This document shows, piece after piece, positions 1 to 11,407 of a stretch of 64,000 nucleotides of DNA. The notes under the pieces were generated by a model. It made no database searches. It was not told where the DNA came from and saw only the letters and a program-made list of their open reading frames with translations. Source of the stretch: Mixophyes australis (taxonomy: Eukaryota > Chordata > Amphibia > Anura > Limnodynastidae). The stretch's first letter is position 1, and the number at the start of each line of letters is the position of its first letter. Both the position numbers and the translations under genes were made by a program. The stretch lies in assembly GCA_036250195.1 (NCBI GenBank), contig JAVHZZ010000002.1:278028960-278092959 (forward strand). Reading direction: 5' to 3'.

Positions 1-599
1 GCTAATCGCCGCAAACAGCCTCTACCACTTCAAGGTCTGATGTCACATGACGTGCCGTCTAGCCCGACTTATGTTTTGCCGCTGACGGCTTAGTCATGGG
101 AAATTACTCGGCTGTAAATGGGGTGTTGGTTTTATGCTGCAGGAGGCCAATCAGTGTCCTTGTATTGGACTGACATGTTGCTCAGCCAGTCACGCATCAT
201 TAATACTATATCTAGGAAGGCAAAGATTTATCATATTAATTGAACTGTTATGTTAGCTCATAATCCAAAATTATATTGGTGATTCTATGGCACATTGTGG
301 AGTGAGCAGCTAGATATGCTGTAAATTATAATTCCATAAGGTGAAAATAAATATAACTGTTTGATCTTACCAAATCTCTCTTATATATATATATTGTTGG
401 TATCAATGGTGTCTATTTGAGGTACACATGAATAGTGTCTATTATGTTCAAAATACTATCTTCTAGTATCGCTAATTTAGAGATGCTATATCTTTTATTG
501 TTCATATATTTAGTGATTATTTAAAAAATGTTACCAAGGTTTTATTATCCAATCCTCTTTTTATTATTTTTAAATTTAGTTATATTTTATTAAATTGAG
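1..599. other. Unassigned AT-rich intergenic sequence
   Basis: No coding segment or recognisable repeat family was found. The first 200 bases are more GC-balanced than what follows and could be the edge of an element that begins outside the window, but nothing in them is diagnostic. Confidence 0.4.
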
Positions 600-960
600 T
601 TGATACTTGTCTTAGCCATAATTTGTTTTTATTTATATTATATTTATTTTTTTATTTGTTCATTTTTTGTTTTTATTATTTTTATTATTTTATACTGTTT
701 ATTTTTACTATTTCCATTTAGATTTTTGACTTGTTTTATTATTTTTTTATTCTTATTTTTATTTTTATTTTATATTTTTATTTATATTTTTTTATTCTGA
801 TTTTTATTGTTACTTTTGATATTTTGATACTTTTATATTTTTATATATTTTTTAATTTTTAGATGTTTATAGTATTAAGATTATTGTTAACTGATAATTT
901 TTGTATTGCAATTATTCTTAGTGTCCCTTTTTATTATTTTTTATTCTTTATTATAAGTCA
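600..960. repeat. T-rich low-complexity tract
   Basis: Long runs of T broken by single A, G or C bases. The open frame here encodes only Phe/Leu/Ile/Tyr-rich sequence and is a composition artefact, not a gene. On the other strand it is an A-rich tract, as left by retroposon tails, but no retroposon body is recognisable next to it. Confidence 0.75.
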
Positions 961-1809
961 AATAGTAATAAGTCATTTATAAATTTATTAAATTCCACAC
1001 AGCGGGCCACCACATCAAAAGGTGAAAATGAGAAAGAGCTTGAAAAATGACCATATCTCAGGTAAGTATATGGTTTAAAGTAATTGTGCTGTTATGTTCC
1101 AGGTCATTGACCATGTGCTATTTGCAATAAATATGCATTCTCATATAAGTAACATTATTAAACAAGTGATGTATGTGTGGAAAGTGAATAGATTGACTGT
1201 ATCAAGAGTATGAGATATTATTGAATAATTTGTAAAGAGTAAATAGAGATAATAAAGGGCGAGTAAACAATTTGAAAAGGGTCAATATTTTAATCACCTT
1301 TTTCTTACTTTTTTCACATCTTGATATTTTATATACATTCGCCTATTACTTTCTGGTTGATAATATTTTAATAGTATCTAATAAAGTTTTTGTTTTATGT
1401 TTTTGATGGTAACCCCCCTAGACCTGGAGTGCTTTAAGATTTAACTATCGCTCCTTTTACCTCTTTATCATTACTATATGTTGAATCAAACACCCCCTCA
1501 CCCCATATAATACTAATAGTGAGGCAGGTCATAACTTAGTGCAGAGTCTTCTTTCCCCCCTTTCCCTGTTTCATGTTATGTACTTATACTGAGGACTGTC
1601 TCAGAATAAGGCTCCTGCACAGGCACTAATGAATGATATGATTTACCCTAATAATAATAAGAATGTAACTATATAACCATATCAAATGTGTGCTTTAAAA
1701 TTGTGATTTTCGACCAGAATACAAAAAGGAAATTGAATAATTTATGACATCAATGGGACAAATGTCTGTCCCAAATATAATAAGGGACCACTACTGATTT
1801 ATATCTAAA
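961..1809. other. Unassigned sequence before the Penelope-like element
   Basis: AT-rich, with no open frame of note. It may include the 5' untranslated part or terminal repeat of the Penelope-like element that starts coding near 1810, but I could not find a matching copy downstream of the element to prove this. Confidence 0.3.
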
Positions 1810-1826
1810 TTCAGAAAACCTAAAAC

Positions 1827-2939
1827 TTGACTCTACAGATCAGTCTTTGGCATTACAGATTTTGGAGGAATTGGATACAGAGAACTGTTCCACTACACCT
1901 GATGTGGAACTCATGGAGACCCCACCAAAAAATCAATTTTCACACCTGCTGTCCCCAAGTTAAGATCTATAGGGATCTGGTTTCCAAGCACTTAGACCGC
2001 CTTTTCCATCAGAACCAGTATAGGTATAGGATAAAAATGAATCTTACTAAAGAGAAAGTTAAGGCTCTTAAAGAGATCGAAAGTTGGGATGACATTATAG
2101 TAAAAACCGTCGGATAAGGGTGGTAATGTGGTGTTATGGCCACGCATAAAATATCTTAATGAGGTGTGTTGTCAACTCAACAATAATAAATGTTATAAAT
2201 GCCTCATCTTCAACCAAACAGCCAACTACAAGTCACAATATGAGAACATGATACGGAAAGCTTTCTCTATGAGGGTCGTTTCTCAGACAGATCTTGACTT
2301 TCTTCATGTTAGACATCCAAGAATAGCAATGTTTTACATCTTACCTAAGGTGCATACGGATGACAACAACCCACCTGGAAGACCTATAGTTTTGGGCATT
2401 GGTCGTCTGACAGAACAGGTTAGCAGATTCATCGATTAACATCTTCACCATTATGTTACCAGCCTTTATTCATATGTTAGGGACACATCAGATGTGCTAG
2501 CAAAACTTGATAACATCATGGTTAATGAAACCACCAAACTAGCATCCTTTCATGTGGAATCCCTATATTCAAACATAATACATGAACTAGGCCTACACGC
2601 GGTGAAATACTTACTCAACATGGAACAAAGGGATGAACTGGGTAGTTTTATCATAATGTTATTAAAGATTGTAATATCAAAAAATGATTTCAGTTTTGAG
2701 GCTTTTTTTCATGAATTCACCAAAGTCCTTAATACCAACGATCTCAATTTGAGATTGACCTCTGAGATCCATGATAATAAAAATCATTATCTGGATTTAA
2801 CAATCTACAAAACATTGGAAGGTCATTTGAACACGGATATATACCGTAAAAAACAGCTGCTAGCAGCTTACTGCACTCCATCAGCTCACATTTTCGGGCT
2901 GTAATCCAGGGTATACCTAAAGGAGAATTACTTCGGATG
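1827..2939 (+). pseudogene. Penelope-type reverse transcriptase, broken
   Basis: Penelope RT motifs appear in order: a Gly-Gly-Asn-Val-Val-Leu-Trp stretch after a stop near 2115, then PKVHTDDNNPPGRPIV (about 2347-2394), then a degenerate D-x-x-SLYxxIxHE-x-GL motif (about 2545-2600), and finally the thumb-like NTNDLNLRLTSEI and YLDLTIYKT segments (2734-2814). The part that should carry the catalytic Tyr-x-Asp-Asp lies between the last two and is missing: sequence jumps from the palm to the region after the active site near 2700. At least three in-frame stops or frame changes are present. Normally this protein copies element RNA at a nicked target. No activity is possible in this copy. Confidence 0.8.
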
Positions 2940-3121
2940 AAACGGAATTGCTTGGATGAGCATGTCTATTTTCAAAGGGCTATTGAATATAAAAACAGAC
3001 TGGAAAGAACGACTACAGTAAACTAATTATCCGAAAGGCCGAAGTCTCTGTAAACAAAAGGAATAGGGAAACCCTTATTTATCCACCTCCCAAGACTGAG
3101 AACAGTAACCCCAAGATTCAG

Positions 3122-3769
3122 ATGATTGGTACTTTCTGCTATGAGTGTCGACAGATAACCAATATCTTCCAGAAACATTGGGGTGTACTTAAATCTGATG
3201 ATGATCTTGACAGGATCTCTATGATCTGGCGCAGGTCTATGAATCTTAGGGACCAGATTGTGCATAGTGCCTTACCCTCCAGGATCGGAATTTCCGGGAG
3301 ACCTTCGGGCTTCTACAAATGTGGCAATTGCCGGGAGTGTGAATATATGGCCCAAACTAAGGAGCATAGGGATCACTCTCTTAAAACATGGAAAATGAAG
3401 GGCTTTCTGAATTGTAACTCTCCGAACATCATTAATTGTTTGACCTGTCCTTGCGGCTTACACTATGTGGGCATGACAAGTACACCGCTCAAAAAAAGAA
3501 TTTTGGAGCATGTGGGAAATATCAAACGAGCTAAAAGGGATGCAGAGAATTTTAAAGTACTAACGACAGTGGCTAGGCACTTTATGAAATGCCATGATGG
3601 TAACCCCTGTGGTCTCCAAGCCTTTGCTATGGAGCAGATTAAATTAGGTCTAAGAGGAGGAAACCTTAATCAGGAACTTTTGAAGAGACAATCAGGGAGG
3701 ATTTTCCTTATGGACTGTCTGGCTCCACGAGGTCTCAATGACCACAACAAGTTTATGATTTATGACTAG
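3122..3769 (+). pseudogene. Penelope-type GIY-YIG endonuclease domain
   Basis: A 215-codon open stretch. A Cys-rich segment KCGNCRECEY (about residues 67-76) is followed by the GIY-YIG core: CPCGLHYVGMTSTPLKKRI (about residues 109-127), in which G-L-H/Y-V-G stands for GIY/YIG and the following Arg and Glu-His are kept. The C-terminal part (ARHFMKCHDG and a Arg-Gly-Gly segment) also matches the family. The domain nicks DNA to prime reverse transcription in these elements. It is the best-preserved part of the element but has no intact RT upstream, and the start Met is simply the first in the open stretch. Confidence 0.8.
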
Positions 3770-4030
3770 ATATACTTTCTGATTAAGAACACCTTATACT
3801 TTACCTTTGTAAGGGCTAATATTCATGCAATAGGACTTTAATGCACTCATCATTTTTTCATACGCATTATTTTGGCACCTTGTCTGTTACACCTTTTTGG
3901 TTTGACAGATGATCTGAACCATATTATCAACACGTTGGATATTATTCTGGCTTATCCTTTTTAGATGATATAGATTACTCGTCTCTAGTGAATGATTATA
4001 TCTGTTTTTCGATTTTTTTATATGTGGAGC

Positions 4031-5229
4031 TGTCACGGTTTGGTATTCTGGACTCTTGGATCTACCCAAGAGATGTTACCCCTAGCAGGGTGCGGAGTCT
4101 AACGGGCGAATGGTTTTCACCAGCGGTCACCGCAAGGTGACTTGGGTTTAGCGGCGTTCGCCCGCAGGTCGCGGACCCTACCAGGGGTGTTGGGCAGAGT
4201 CTTGGGGGAGTGATAGTAACTGGTGTGAAGTAGGCACACTGGTAATGTCAGTTCTATACCCAGACAGCGAATAGACAACAGATGCAGGATAAAGTACAAT
4301 CAGCGATTTAATGATGCTTGAATGATCACAGAAAGTCTTGGTAAATAGGCACAAAGAACAGAGAAACAGGGTGAGCAGTACCACCGTCAATGTAGTATGA
4401 GTGAATACAATATAGCGGTATAATCATTGTATTCAAATATAGCAATAGCAGGAACAGTCCAGCAACAAAGTGGAGATGGTAATGCAGCAGGTATATGAGA
4501 CCACAATGAGGCAGCACGATACAGGAGGTACAAGTAACAGTCCAGCCAGCAAGGAGTGGGTAAGAACAAGCAGCTTAGATGATATGACCTGTAATAACCA
4601 CTGAGCCACCGAGACAAATGTGGAGTAGATGATCTTGAGTGGTGCAGTCCATGGAGGGGTAACACAGTAGAGTTAGATGTAACTTAAGCAGCACGGCCCG
4701 TGTAGTAGCAGCACAATGAAGATAAGTGTAGCTTAAGCGATCCAGCCCATGGAACAGCAATACAACGAAGGCAGGTGCAGCTTGAGTAGTGTAAGCCATG
4801 AAACAGCAACACAGCCGAGACAGGTGCAGCTTGAGCAGTATAGCCCGTGGAACAGCAACACAGGAGAGACAGGTGCAGCTTGAGCAGTATAGCCTTTAAA
4901 ACAGCAACACAGCAGAGACAGGTGCAGCTTGAGCAGTATAGCCTTTGAACAGAAGCACAGCAGAGGCACTGACGATCCAGGTGAGAGCACACAGAATAGG
5001 TAGGATTCTAATCAGACAGGTAACTTGATCAACAGGCCCAGAGGAATGGGAGGAGGTGCCTTTTCAAGTTTAGAGCCAGAACCAGGAACCAATAGGAATC
5101 TTGCCAGCAACAGACAGGTACTCAGTCTGCACATGTGCAGATCAAGACTAAGGTTTTGAGAGCTGCTAATGAGGCACAGGTGAGTGTCTTAGTCTTTGTT
5201 TATGGAAGCCAAATAAGCGCAGTGTAACA
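4031..5229 (-). repeat. 3' LTR of gypsy-1
   Basis: About 1.2 kb. On the minus strand it begins TGTTACACTGCGC and ends AAACCGTGACA, giving TG...CA ends. The 4031-4880 part matches 8838-9683. It contains the 49-bp minisatellite at 4626-4965. Short open frames within it on the minus strand (4178-4992) are products of this tandem repeat. Confidence 0.88.
4626..4965. repeat. 49-bp minisatellite inside the gypsy-1 LTR
   Basis: About seven diverged units of 49 bp. Unit starts can be aligned at 4674, 4723, 4772, 4821, 4870 and 4919 on the core CAGGTGCAGCTTGAGCAG. The matching part of the other LTR (about 9433-9683) holds the same array up to the point where that LTR is cut. Confidence 0.85.
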
Positions 5230-5324
5230 GGATCTTTCTGTTTATCTATGAGGGGCACCTTAATAATCCTAGTGCTCCCGTGATCATTATAAAGGTGGTG
5301 GATCTCTATATGGCTTTCTAGACA

Positions 5325-6140
5325 TTCATCCTGGGAAATGATGGATGAGTCCCATACACAGTAGAAAAAGGGGATGCAGAAGTTGACTCATGAAGGGCAT
5401 TATTATGCACAAATTCTGCCCAAGGTAGAAGGTCTACCCAGTCATCTTGATTGGCATTAGATACATTCTGAGGAAAGTTTCCAAGTCTTGATTTACACGT
5501 TCCGTCTGTCCATTAGACTGAGGATGGTAGGATGAGGAAAAATTTAACTGGATGCCAAGAACTTTACATAGTGCTCGCAAAAATTTAGACACAAACTGAA
5601 CTCCACGATCTGAGACGATCTCTGCGGGACAACCATGCAACCGGAATATCTCTTTGATGAAGTGTATGGCAAGGACAGGTGAAGATGGAAGGCCAATAAG
5701 TGGAACGAAATGAGCCATTTTCGAAAACCGATCTACCACTACCCAAATGGTATTATACTTTTTACTAGGGGGTAGGTCGGTAATAAAGTCCATGCTCAGA
5801 TGGGTCCATGGTTTGTCCGGAATGGGCAGCGGGATTAATTGTCCTGTAGGTGATTGATGAGATGACTTATGTTGGTTACAGATCTCACAAGAAGCAACAA
5901 AGTCTTTTGACATCACGATGAAGTTTTGGCCACCAATAATTGCGAGAGACCAAATCAATGGTTTTACGTACCCCAGTATGACCAGCAAAACGAGTAAAAT
6001 GGAACCAGGTCAGAGCTTCTTTCGTAAATCAGATGGCACAAAAGTCTTCCCTGGTGTACTGGCTGGAGACAGAGTAGATGTTAATATACACTTGGAATCT
6101 AATATAGGACGAGGTTTTACCTCTTCGGTCTTGGTATCAT
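5325..6140 (-). pseudogene. gypsy-1 integrase, truncated
   Basis: The central open part (5988-5434) has a Cys-x2-Cys from the zinc-binding N-terminus (ASCEICNQHK), the first catalytic Asp in SMDFITDLPP, the second Asp in [12 protein letters not shown] and the Glu in [10 protein letters not shown], so the DDE triad is visible. The frame then shifts, and a short continuation (LLPWAEF) runs to about 5325 before LTR sequence takes over at 5229. The GPY/F part and chromodomain expected at the C-terminus (compare 32180-32565 and 56962-57345) are missing. It would insert element DNA into the host genome, but this copy is interrupted upstream as well. Confidence 0.85.
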
Positions 6141-6159
6141 AGGAAAAGGCTCGAGATAG

Positions 6160-7260
6160 AGCATCTGCATGTTTGTTCTTTTCTCCAGGTTTAAATGTAA
6201 TTCGAATGTCAAAGCGAGAGAAGAGAGACCACCTAGCTTCCTAAGGATTTAGGCATTGAGGGGATTGTAGATACAAAAGGTTTTTGTGATCCGTGAAGTT
6301 TGTCACAGGGTATCTAGCTCCTTCTAGAAGATAACGCCATTCTTCCAAAGCTATTTTAATGGCAAGTAACTCTTTATCACCAATGGTGTAATTCTTCTCT
6401 GCTGGCAAAAACTTCCTGGAGAAAAACGCACAAGGATGGAACTGATTAAGATGAGAAAGGACAGCCCATACTCCAACACTTGAGGCATCAATTTCGAGGA
6501 AGAATGGCTGAGACGTATCAGGTTGTTGAAGAATTGGTGCCGAAGAGAATGCTTCTTTGAGGAAATCGAAAGCCTTTAAGGCCTCTGGTGGCCAAAATTT
6601 GGGGTTGGCACCCTTCCGGGTGAGAGATACAATGGGTGCCACAATGGTGGAATATCCTTTAATAAAACATCTGTAATAATCAGAGAATCCTAGGAAGCAT
6701 TGTACAGGCTTCAACCCCAAAGGGAGAGGCCACTCAAGTATAGCTCGTACCTTCTCTGGATCCATCTTTAATCCTGTGCCTGAGACTATATAGCCAAGGA
6801 ATGACATTTGAGGTTGTTCAAACAAGCATTTCTCTAACTTGCAAAAAAGTTGGTTCTTAAGGAGTCGTGAGAGGACTTCTGCCACGTGAAGGCGATGTGA
6901 GTGAAGGTCCTGGGAGAAGATCAAGATGTCATCCAGATATACCACGACACAATCATAGAGGAGGTCTCTGAAAATCTCGTTAACAAAGCTTTGGAACACT
7001 GCAGGGGCATTACATAAACCGAAGAGCATCACTAGGTATTCGTAGTGGCCGTCACGAGTGTTAAAAGCAGTTTTCCATTCATCGCCAGCTTTAATTCTGA
7101 TGAGAATATAAGCTCCCCTAAGGTCTAGCTTTGTGAAGATCTTGGCCCCCCTTTATACGATCGAACAATTCAGTGATGAGAGGAATGGGGTATCGGTTCT
7201 TAATTGTAATAGCGTTAAGACCTCTGTAGTCAATACATGGGCGAATAGACCCATCCTTCT
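6160..7260 (-). pseudogene. gypsy-1 reverse transcriptase and RNase H
   Basis: The main open part is 7032-6241. It starts in the [13 protein letters not shown] motif, then carries the catalytic YLDDILIFSQD (Tyr-Leu-Asp-Asp at 6939-6928), the thumb and connection, and the RNase H start EIDASSVGVWAVLS and TDHKNLLYLQS before a stop at 6241. The N-terminal fingers lie upstream to about 7260 in broken frames. Together these copy the element RNA into DNA and remove the RNA strand. Catalytic residues are intact where visible, but frameshifts at both ends make the protein non-functional. Confidence 0.88.
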
Positions 7261-7387
7261 TTTTAACAAAAAATAAACCCACGAAAAGAGTTCCCCCAGC
7301 ACACTGCTATAGCCAGCAACAGACCTGCTATTTCTACTGTAGATAAAAATGCAAAAGTCTCAGTTACACACATTTGCAAATCTATGT

Positions 7388-7834
7388 TTAAGCCACCCAC
7401 CTCTCCACGGTGCTTGTAGAGGCCAGGGGATGAACACGAGAAAGACAATTTTTAAAACAGTTTGAACTCCGAGATAGAACTGGAGAAGTGGTCCAATCCA
7501 TCTGAGGAGAGTGTTGTTGGAGCCATGGTAGTCCCAGAATGATAGGACTAGTTGAAGAGGGTAAAACATGAAAGGATATCATCTCCTGATGTAATGCTCC
7601 TATTTGTAGAAGAATAGGCTGAGTGCATTTCTTAACGAGACCATTGGAGATACGAGATCCATCAATTGCAGAAATAGATACAAGATGCTCTAGGAAGGAT
7701 GTGGGCAAGGGCCCCTGAGACACAAGAGAAGAGGAGGTAAAATTCCCAGCAGCTCCAGAATCCAATAAGGCATGAGAATGAATAAGACCTGAAGGACCAT
7801 GTAATATGACTGGAAATGAACATACTGTAGGCAA
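7388..7834 (-). pseudogene. gypsy-1 aspartic protease
   Basis: A 148-codon open stretch with the retropepsin-type active site [10 protein letters not shown] (Asp codon about 7762), followed by the ILGLPWLQQHSP motif typical of sushi-like gypsy proteases. The domain matures the polyprotein. It is separated by frame breaks from gag upstream and RT downstream. Confidence 0.85.
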
Positions 7835-7840
7835 TGATGA

Positions 7841-8821
7841 TTAAGGAGAAGATTTAATATTGCCTAATTTGACTTCCCCAGAACAAATTAGGCTTTGGCA
7901 TTTTCCTGATTTCTTGGGACACTTGTTAAGGATATGCTTTGGGTCGGCACAGTATATACACAACTTATTTTTAAATCTTCGGTCGCGCTCCTCCGGAGTT
8001 AAACGTGACCGTCCCAATTGCATCGGTTCTTCCTCAAGAGTTGGGGGAGGATAGCGAGCCAATGTCCTAGGTAAAGAACGATGAGGATTATCCTTTTCAG
8101 CAGCTCTTTCTCTGAAATGTAAATTCACTCTATTACACAAAGAAATTAAATCATCTAAAGTAGAGGGTAGTTCCTGGGAGGCAAGGGCGTTCTTGATCTT
8201 ATCCGATCAGCCGTGCCAAAAGGTAGACACCAAAGCATCATTATTCCAATGTAATTCAGATGACAAGGTGTGAAATGAGATAACATATTGGGCCACCGAA
8301 CGTGACCCCTGGCGGAGCCTAAGGATACTTGAGGCTGCAGAGGTAACTCGACCGAGTTCATCAAAAATTTTCCGGATGGTGGCTATGAAGGCAGTACTAT
8401 CAGACAGGAGAGGATCATCACACTCCCAGAGAGAAGAGGCCCAGGCCAAGGCTTGGCCAGATAATAAAGATATTAAATAAGCAACTTTTGCCCTTTGAGT
8501 GGGGAAATTCTGAGGTTGTAATTCGAATTGGATCGAACACTGATTAAGGAAACCCCTACAGACTTTCGGATTGCCATCAAACTTAGCAGGGGAGGGAATA
8601 CGGAGGGTGACATTAGAATTACTAGATAACTCAGGTACAGGAGGTTCTGGTGCAGGAACAAGCAGCAGAGGTGTGGATATAGCGGATTGAATAGAGTCCA
8701 CTCTGGAGGCCAATGCCCGGAAGCATTGAAGGACTTGGCGTTGAAGTTCATCCTGTTGTTCTACCCTATGGAGTAACAGCCGCAGAGTCTGTTTAGCTGA
8801 TGGTTTCCCAGGGGAGTCCAT
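7841..8821 (-). pseudogene. gypsy-1 gag with CCHC zinc knuckle
   Basis: The first open part is 8821-8207 (MDSPGKPSAKQ... start just inside the LTR). Its capsid-like region includes [15 protein letters not shown] and ALAWASSLWE, features of sushi-like and PEG10/RTL gag. A frame break near 8200 separates it from the nucleocapsid part (8140-7841), which has one knuckle CIYCADPKHILNKC (C-x2-C-x4-H-x4-C, about 7960-7919). Gag packages the element RNA. The break shows this copy is dead. Confidence 0.88.
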
Positions 8822-8837
8822 TGTGGCCTGTTGATAC

Positions 8838-9683
8838 TGTCACGGTTTGGTATTCTGGACTCTTGGATCTACCCAAGAGATGTTACCCCTAGCAGGGCGC
8901 GGAGACTAACGGGCGAATGGTTTTCACCAGCGGTCACCGCAAGGTGACAGGTTTAGCGGCGTTCGCCCGCAGGTCGCGGTCCCTACAGGGGTGTTGGGCA
9001 GAGTCCTGGGGGAGTGATAGTTACTGGTGTGAAGTAGGCACACTGGCAATGTCAGTTCTATACCCAGACAGCGAATAGACAACAGATGCAGGATAAAGTA
9101 CAATCAGCGACTTAATGATGCTTGAATGATCACAGAAAGTCTTGGTAAATAGGCACAAGGAACATAGAAACAGGGTGAGCAGTACCACCGGTAATGTAGT
9201 ATGAGTGAATACAATATAGCGGTATAATCAGTGTATTCAAATATAGCAATAGCAGGAACAGTCCAGCAACAAAGTGGAGATGGTAATGCAGCAGGTATAT
9301 GAGACCACAATGAGGCAGCACGATACAGGAGGTACAAGTAGCAGTCCAGCCAGCAAGTAGTGGGTAAGAAGAAGCAGCTTAGATGATATGACCTGTAATA
9401 ACCACTGAGCCACCGAGATAAATGTGGAGTAGATGATCTTGAGTGGTGCAGTCCATGGAGGGGTAACACAGTAAAGTTAGATGTAACTTAAGCAGCACGG
9501 CCCGTGTAGTAGCAGCACAATGAAGATAAGTGTAGCTTAAGCGATCCAGCCCATGGAACAGCAATACAACGAAGGCAGGTGCAGCTTGAGTAGTGTAACC
9601 CATGGAACAGCAACACAGCCGAGACAGGTGCAACTTGAGCAGTATAGCCCATGGAACAGCAACACAGGAGAGACAGGTGCAGC
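8838..9683 (-). repeat. 5' LTR of gypsy-1, truncated
   Basis: Matches 4031-4880 almost base for base, including the 49-bp minisatellite, then similarity stops abruptly at 9683 inside a repeat unit. The missing part corresponds to about 350 bp of the other LTR. Confidence 0.88.
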
Positions 9684-11400
9684 AAATAGTATGATCCCTG
9701 TATGTACTTACCTGGATGTCACAAATACCTTACTAAGGATCTACCAATGCCCTATTTTGATGCCCTTTTAGGGGACATTGAATAACCTCATTAATTATGA
9801 TAACCAATATTAGGGCAGACACATAACTCTAACTAAACCACAAGATGTTTCACTATTTCCGGGATTCCTTGGTACCCATAAAGTAGATAGAGATACCCAA
9901 AGGGTTATAGATTATCTCTAAAATATTACAACTGACCCAGTAATTGATATAATTACCTGATAACAGTAACATCTTTCCTAGACCCATGCACTTGAACTAT
10001 GTTTCTAACATGTAGTTACATATAATCTACCCATATGTTGAGAGATCTACTGTTATTTGATTCTACGTATGCCTACCTGTCACTGAACTGAATCACTATA
10101 AAAGGATTCTCCCTTCCTCTTTCTGGTCCCATTGGCGGTTGGGAATGACAATCAACGAGCATTCATTCTCCTATCTAACAATGTTACTAAGAATTACATA
10201 ATTAAATAGGCGGTGTTTCCGCTATAGATATCCAATAGAAAGGCTATATCGGGTTACCTTGATAAAGCTTAGATTAGCGAAATGTGCGTTGGCAATACAC
10301 GCGTCACAGGCTGTATTAGACACTATGCCAGAATCAATGCAGACAAATTATTACCAAATATTTTAGATAACCACTATAGGTTATCTTAACTTAAGGATAG
10401 CAATTGACCACATACTAATCAAAATTAAATAAGATCAATACCTCCGATTTGTCACACAGTGCAGGAATATATACTATGGGTACCCAAGCTACTTATAAGA
10501 ATCCGGGTGGAATATATCTGAAATTACATTCCCCTTACAGGCTTAATTCCTCTGTGTTGGCTTAGATAATTGCTGAGACAGTTCGAAACACAGCTTTTTC
10601 GCTGTGGCGAAAAGGGGAGGAGCAGTGTTACATTATACCCCCTTGATATGTGACATGTACGATTTCTCAGTTCATTTTATGGCAGGATCTAACCGCTAAT
10701 ACTTAGATGGTGTTGATCCCTGACTTATTGTCTGTAGTGTAAAATTATACTTACTACAACATTTATCAGTGTATTACAAGAGCCTATGGCGCGTGCAGCA
10801 GTGTTTATCTGCTAGTTTTAGCAGTTATCTACCAGGTTTTTCATACTACGTTAATTTTTTATTATTTCGCTAATTGTTTAAAGGCATTGTACTTAAGATA
10901 CTTAATGAGTTTTAATGTATATTAATAACGTTTGAAAAATGTTTTAAAAATTCTTTCTGGTCCTCAGAGTGCCCCGATATATGTTTCTCCCATTTTCATC
11001 TCTGTAATGATTATCGATATATTGATGGTTACTAATCCTCTATTTGTGAAAATACCAACAATATAAGAGAAGTTAGCACCCGCTGCAATATATTCTCTTC
11101 TCGTCTCTCTGCCTCTTTGTCAGGATGACTGTGTTCACATCTGACACACTGGGGGCACCTCATTCAAGCAGTGGCAACCTGGACAGGCTGAGTTTGTTGA
11201 CACTGGCCATGCAGTGTTTTGAAAGGGTACGACAGCCCATCTGTGGGACATGTTACACGGACCCTCCTGATAATTACCCAGAACCCACCTGTGTACATTA
11301 ATGCATAGTCAATAACAAAGCCTTATATGTTACAATTAAATATAAACAGTAATGGTTGTGGTGCTTTGAACATACAATGCATCATTCCTCTACAAGCCTA
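9684..11400. other. Unidentified 1.7-kb block beside the cut LTR
   Basis: No coding segment and no repeat family I recognise. It begins exactly where the gypsy-1 LTR is cut. A short imperfect hairpin (arms CTTTTTCGC / GCGAAAAGG) lies at about 10592-10614. The block may be an unrecognised non-coding element or simply the far side of a deletion. Confidence 0.4.
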
Positions 11401-11407
11401 GGGTGGT

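Larger units (their letters stand above)
1810..4030 (+). mobile_element. Decayed Penelope-like retroelement (RT + GIY-YIG)
   Basis: The order is reverse transcriptase, linker, then GIY-YIG endonuclease, all on the plus strand, as in the endonuclease-bearing Penelope-like elements (Neptune/Poseidon types) of fish and amphibians. The coding part ends with a stop at 3769. The tail to 4030 has no features of its own and is bounded on the right by the gypsy LTR that starts at 4031. Stops, frameshifts and a deletion through the RT active site make it dead. No flanking terminal repeats could be matched, so the outer limits are approximate. Confidence 0.8.
4031..9683 (-). mobile_element. Ty3/gypsy (sushi-like) LTR retrotransposon, gypsy-1
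   Basis: Read on the minus strand the order is 5' LTR (8838-9683, truncated), gag, protease, reverse transcriptase, RNase H, integrase, 3' LTR (4031-5229). Gag and pol resemble the vertebrate sushi-like chromoviruses from which mammalian PEG10/RTL genes derive (established knowledge of the family). The gag ATG lies only about 16 bases inside the 5' LTR end, an unusually short leader also seen in gypsy-2. No intact reading frame runs through gag or pol, and the integrase stops at the 3' LTR without its chromodomain. The outer end of the 5' LTR is lost at 9683, so a target-site duplication cannot be tested. Confidence 0.92.

Noticed and set aside
600..800. Hydrophobic 66-codon frame as a membrane protein
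   Set aside because: T-rich low-complexity DNA encodes Phe/Leu/Ile by default; no other support.
4178..4992. Cys/Leu-rich minus-strand open frames with signal-peptide-like character
   Set aside because: They lie in the gypsy-1 LTR and recur at 9104-9685; they follow from the 49-bp minisatellite.
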